Assembly: GCF_014635325.1 (NCBI RefSeq)
Contig: NZ_BMCT01000001.1
Coordinates: 1,641,743-1,705,742, forward strand
Source: Azorhizobium oxalatiphilum
Lineage (GTDB): Bacteria > Pseudomonadota > Alphaproteobacteria > Rhizobiales > Xanthobacteraceae
Length of the DNA stretch: 64,000 nucleotides
Direction of reading: 5' to 3'
The notes under the pieces are model-generated. The model was not told the DNA's origin. It saw only the letters and a list, made by a program, of their open reading frames with translations, and did not search any database. Below, one piece after another: positions 61,483 to 64,000 of this stretch. Position numbers and translations under genes: made by a program. Positions within the stretch are counted from its first letter, which is position 1; every line of letters starts with the position of its first letter.

Positions 61483-62987
61483 TGGCTATCGGCTTCAACA
61501 CCATCCCCGGCACCATCGTCGCGCCCATCATTTCCTTCGAGATCAATTCCGGTGGGCAGTTCGAGAGCACCTCCCGCCTGCTACTCATCGGTCACAAGAA
61601 CACCGGCACAGCGGCCGTCGACAACGTCCCATTCCGCTGCAACAGCGTGACCGAGGCGATCGCGCTTACCGGCAAGGGCTCCATGCTGGCCGAGATGATC
61701 ATCGCGGCCCGGCGAAACGCCCCGGCGCAGGACGTCTGGTTGATGCCGGTGCCGGCCGCCGGCACTGCGGAGGTGCGCACCATCACCGTCGGCGCGGTCC
61801 CGGCGGCGGGCGGCTATGGCGTCATCGAGATCGACGGTCAGGAGATCGCCCTGACCATGGGCGCCGGCGATACCGCGGCTGCCGTTGCCACGGCGCTGGC
61901 GGCGGGCATCAACGGTTTTCAGGATCCGCTCACGCGCTCGGCGCTGCCGTTCACCGCCGCCGCCACCACCAATGTGGTGACGCTCACCGCCCGCTGGGCC
62001 GGCGAGATCGTGAGCGGCGTGGACATCTACGTGCCGCTCCTTGCCTCCGGCAACGCGTTCAGCGGCCTGCTCACCGTGGCCACAACCGCCGCCGGCACCG
62101 GGGCGCCGAACCTTGCGGCGGGTCTCGCGGCGTTGGCCGATGATCCTTTCGACTGGATCGTCAGCCCGTTCTCCGATGCGAGCAACGTCGCGCGCTATCA
62201 GAGCGTGCTGTCGGACATTTCTGGCCGTTGGGCCTGGAGCCGCCAGAGCTACGGCCACATCTTTACGACGAAGACGGACACGACGGCCAACCTCACCACC
62301 TTCGGCCTCTCCTACGACACGCGTCACGTGGCAACGTTCACTCGGCTGTCGGGCGGCGGCGACGCCACCAGCCCCTGGGTGTGGGCGGCAGCGAATGCGG
62401 GGCGCATCGTGCCCTGGCTGTCCGACGGCGCCCTCGGCAACGTGTCGCGCAACCAAACCGGCCTGGTGGTGGAGGGCGTCAAGGCGCCCCGTGATCGCAC
62501 CCGTTGGATGAACGATTACGCCACGCGCAACGCCTTCCTGGTCTCCGGCCTCTCGACCTATGGCGTGCGGAGCGACGGAGCCGTGACCATCGACAAGGTG
62601 ATCACCATGCAGCGTACGGATGGGGCGGGCAACACCGACACCACCTTCCGCGACATCCAGAAAATCGGCCAGCTGGTCTATGCGCTGCGCTATTTCCGCA
62701 CCCGCCTGCAGGCGGAGCATGGACAGAAGGCGATCGCCAACGACAATCCGGGCAACCTGCTGGCGATCACCACGGTGAACGACATCCGAGCCACCATGGT
62801 GGGGGTCTATCGCTCCATGCCCGGCGTGCTCGAGAACGCCGAGACCTTCGTGGCGCAGCTGGATGTCCGGCGCAACAGCGACAACCCCAACCGGATCGAC
62901 ATCTACGCGCCTCTCGACATGGTCAACCCGCTCGATGTGATCGCGGCGAACGCCACCATCTACAGCCAGTTCGCCGCTGCGGCCTGA
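61482..62987 (+). CDS. Contractile tail sheath protein, Mu gpL-like
   Basis: 501 aa. NTIPGTIVAPIISFEINSGGQFESTSRLLLIGHKNTGTA, WLMPVPAAGTAE, DPFDWIVSPFSDASNVARYQSVLSDISGRWAWSRQSYGHIFTTK and RIDIYAPLDMVNPLDVIAANATIYSQF are typical. It makes the phage a myovirus: the sheath contracts to drive the tube through the envelope. It also shows the tail is not lambda-type while the head is. Confidence 0.92.
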   Translation: MAIGFNTIPGTIVAPIISFEINSGGQFESTSRLLLIGHKNTGTAAVDNVPFRCNSVTEAIALTGKGSMLAEMIIAARRNAPAQDVWLMPVPAAGTAEVRTITVGAVPAAGGYGVIEIDGQEIALTMGAGDTAAAVATALAAGINGFQDPLTRSALPFTAAATTNVVTLTARWAGEIVSGVDIYVPLLASGNAFSGLLTVATTAAGTGAPNLAAGLAALADDPFDWIVSPFSDASNVARYQSVLSDISGRWAWSRQSYGHIFTTKTDTTANLTTFGLSYDTRHVATFTRLSGGGDATSPWVWAAANAGRIVPWLSDGALGNVSRNQTGLVVEGVKAPRDRTRWMNDYATRNAFLVSGLSTYGVRSDGAVTIDKVITMQRTDGAGNTDTTFRDIQKIGQLVYALRYFRTRLQAEHGQKAIANDNPGNLLAITTVNDIRATMVGVYRSMPGVLENAETFVAQLDVRRNSDNPNRIDIYAPLDMVNPLDVIAANATIYSQFAAAA

Positions 62988-62997
62988 GGAGAGCAAC

Positions 62998-63372
62998 ATG
63001 GCAGGAAATGATTTCGGCGGGGAAATGCGTCTCCGCCTGGCCGATGGCACGAACCTCGTGCTGCGTACGGCCATGAAGCTCGGCACCTCCGGCGTGTCGG
63101 TGGAACCGGTGACCAATCAGGACGGCTCCGTGTCCCGTCAGGCCACCCTGAAGCCGCGCACTGCGGAGATCACCCTTGAAGATACCAATGTGGACAAGAA
63201 CCTGCTCATGCGCGCGCCCCGGCAGGACATCTACATCGCCGAGGAATTCACCGGGGTGAGCCACGTGTTTCTCTCTGCATTCTTCTCCGGTGATTCCTCC
63301 GAGGACCGCGCCACGGGCGAATGGTCGGGCCTCGTCATCAACGGCTCCGGCTATCAGCGGATCGGCGGCTGA
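62998..63372 (+). CDS. Tail tube protein, Mu gpM-like
   Basis: 124 aa. RLADGTNLVLRTAMKLGTSGVSVEPVTNQDGSVSRQATLKPRTAEITLEDTNVDKNLLMRAP: the compact beta-sandwich of contractile-tail tube proteins, placed just after the sheath. It stacks as hexamers to form the tube. The next gene starts by overlap (TGATG). Confidence 0.88.
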   Translation: MAGNDFGGEMRLRLADGTNLVLRTAMKLGTSGVSVEPVTNQDGSVSRQATLKPRTAEITLEDTNVDKNLLMRAPRQDIYIAEEFTGVSHVFLSAFFSGDSSEDRATGEWSGLVINGSGYQRIGG

Positions 63373-63710
63373 TGGACGCTCTTCCGCTCTCCCGCACATA
63401 CACCTCCGGCAGTTCCACCTTCGACAGGGTGGAGCTGCGCGACCCCACTTATGTGGACTATCGGCGGATCGGGCCGGTGTTCGATGTGCAGAAAGGCGTA
63501 GTGCTGCGCGATCGCGAAGCCGTGTTCGCCTATGTGGACGCGCTCACCACCAGCCCGCCGATCGGCGCACTTGCGGTGCTCAATCTCGGCGACACCGTGG
63601 CGCTGGAAGAGCACATCCTCGGTTTTTTCATCAACGCTCGCAGATCGCGGGCCTCGCCGATGAACTCGTCTTCCGGCTCGGATGGGATCCCGGATACGTC
63701 GATACCCTGA
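63372..63710 (+). CDS. Tail assembly chaperone, 0-frame product
   Basis: 112 aa from ATG 63372 (MDALPLSRTYTSGSSTFDRVELRDPTYVDYRRIGPVF). Small helical chaperone (lambda gpG / Mu gp41 role) that coats the tape measure. Its last 25 residues (from 63630) are Arg/Ser-rich, unlike a folded protein, as expected if the extended form is made by slippage at 63623-63629. Confidence 0.82.
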   Translation: MDALPLSRTYTSGSSTFDRVELRDPTYVDYRRIGPVFDVQKGVVLRDREAVFAYVDALTTSPPIGALAVLNLGDTVALEEHILGFFINARRSRASPMNSSSGSDGIPDTSIP

Positions 63711-63805
63711 CGCTCGACGAAATCGTCGATTGGTTCGAGCGCGCGGTGAACTGGCACCAGGCCGAGAGCCGCCGCCGACCCAAGGGGAAACGCCATGGCG
63801 CGTGA
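63372..63805 (+). CDS. Tail assembly chaperone, -1 frameshift product (gpGT-like)
   Basis: Predicted fusion: residues 1-86 in frame 0, then slippage at T TTT TTC (63623-63629) into the -1 frame, which reads HQRSQIAGLADELVFRLGWDPGYVDTLTLDEIVDWFERAVNWHQAESRRRPKGKRHGA and stops at 63803-63805. The extension is a well-formed helical sequence with its own good codon pattern. The long form joins the tube proteins in phages of this kind. The stop overlaps the tape measure start (63795). Confidence 0.82.
63623..63629 (+). promoter_or_regulatory. -1 slippery heptamer T TTT TTC
   Basis: In phase with the 63372 frame: codons GGT TTT TTC. Fits X XXY YYZ with X = Y = T. The continuation in the -1 frame is the second chaperone domain. 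Confidence 0.82.
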
Positions 63806-64000
63806 GATTGAAGCTCGCCTGAAGATCTCGGCTGTCGATCGGACTGCCAAGGCCTTCGAGACGCTGGAGCGCCGCCTCAAGCGAGCCGAGGCGGCGGCCC
63901 GTCGCGCCAATGAGATGCAGCGGAAGACCGCTGCGCTTGAGCGCGCGACGGCAGGGGTTGAGCGCGGCATCATTCTCGGCGGCGGCGCCCTGATGGGTGC
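63795..64000 (+). CDS. Tape measure protein, N-terminus only
   Basis: Starts at ATG 63795, overlapping the end of the frameshift product. The visible ~68 residues, MAREIEARLKISAVDRTAKAFETLERRLKRAEAAARRANEMQ, then a Gly-rich stretch, are a coiled-coil start typical of tape measure proteins, which set tail length. The remainder is outside the window. Confidence 0.85.
   Translation, partial: MAREIEARLKISAVDRTAKAFETLERRLKRAEAAARRANEMQRKTAALERATAGVERGIILGGGALMG

Larger units (their letters stand above)
26937..64000. mobile_element. dusA-integrated prophage, left part (truncated by window)
   Basis: From the integrase at 27149 to the tape measure at the window end, every gene is phage-like: integrase, leftward early operon, CI/Cro immunity, replication genes, terminase, lambda-like head and Mu-like contractile tail. 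The baseplate, fibre and lysis genes and attR should follow beyond 64000. Genes look intact, so the prophage may be active. Confidence 0.95.

Noticed and set aside
61581-63116. 511-codon minus-strand frame opposite the sheath gene
   Set aside because: Antisense shadow; the plus strand has a full sheath protein and tight gene overlaps.

Overview
The window reads as a GC-rich alphaproteobacterial chromosome of the Rhizobiales type. A Xanthobacteraceae relative such as Azorhizobium or Xanthobacter is my inference from the lon-hupB order, the Omp25-like porin, paired PilZ proteins, the DUF2218-SIP siderophore protein and the GcrA family. It has two halves: host chromosome (1 to about 26,980) and the left part of a prophage (about 26,940 to the end; the right end lies outside).

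Host part. lon and hupB are followed by two closely related small PilZ proteins that flank tRNA-Val and tRNA-Asp. Then come an Omp25-like porin, a MITE-like 106-bp hairpin element, an FMN-dependent alpha-hydroxyacid dehydrogenase, an acyl-CoA thioesterase and an MsbA-like ABC exporter. A siderophore uptake locus follows: SIP reductase, double-length FhuB-type permease, Tat-exported FhuD-type binding protein, a 62-codon remnant of the FhuC-type ATPase, a TonB-dependent receptor and a divergent AraC regulator. After it lie a DUF815 ATPase, an exported beta-rich protein, a TauE/SafE permease, a second (heme-type) TonB receptor and dusA.

Prophage part. A tyrosine integrase sits head to head with the 5' end of dusA, a known integration target. 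A leftward early operon of about 21 mostly overlapping genes (38,366 to 28,579) holds a PrtN-like activator, a secreted nuclease, DUF5131, ASCH, a phage sliding clamp, DUF2303 (YfdQ-like) and an HD phosphohydrolase (YfdR-like). The immunity region has a LexA-type CI repressor, a Cro-like protein, an AT-richer secreted moron gene and six copies of one 16-bp operator. Rightward genes encode a zinc-finger/Toprim primase, a GcrA homologue, a BrnT-BrnA toxin-antitoxin pair, a helicase-methyltransferase fusion, an antirepressor and an SF3 primase-helicase. The last is followed by a symmetric repeat array that looks like a replication origin. The late region carries a lambda-like head module (Nu1, GpA, gpW, portal, ClpP-type protease with a nested scaffold, gpD, gpE) joined to a Mu-like contractile tail module. 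The tail assembly chaperone has a -1 slippery site, and the tape measure runs off the window end.

Most notable signals: the inverted iteron array with a central hairpin (50,641-50,967); the six repressor sites; a second palindrome pair (40,546-40,588); two in-phase -1 slippery heptamers (63,623 and 32,853-32,859); the shrunken fhuC; and the MITE-like element at a gene's 3' end.
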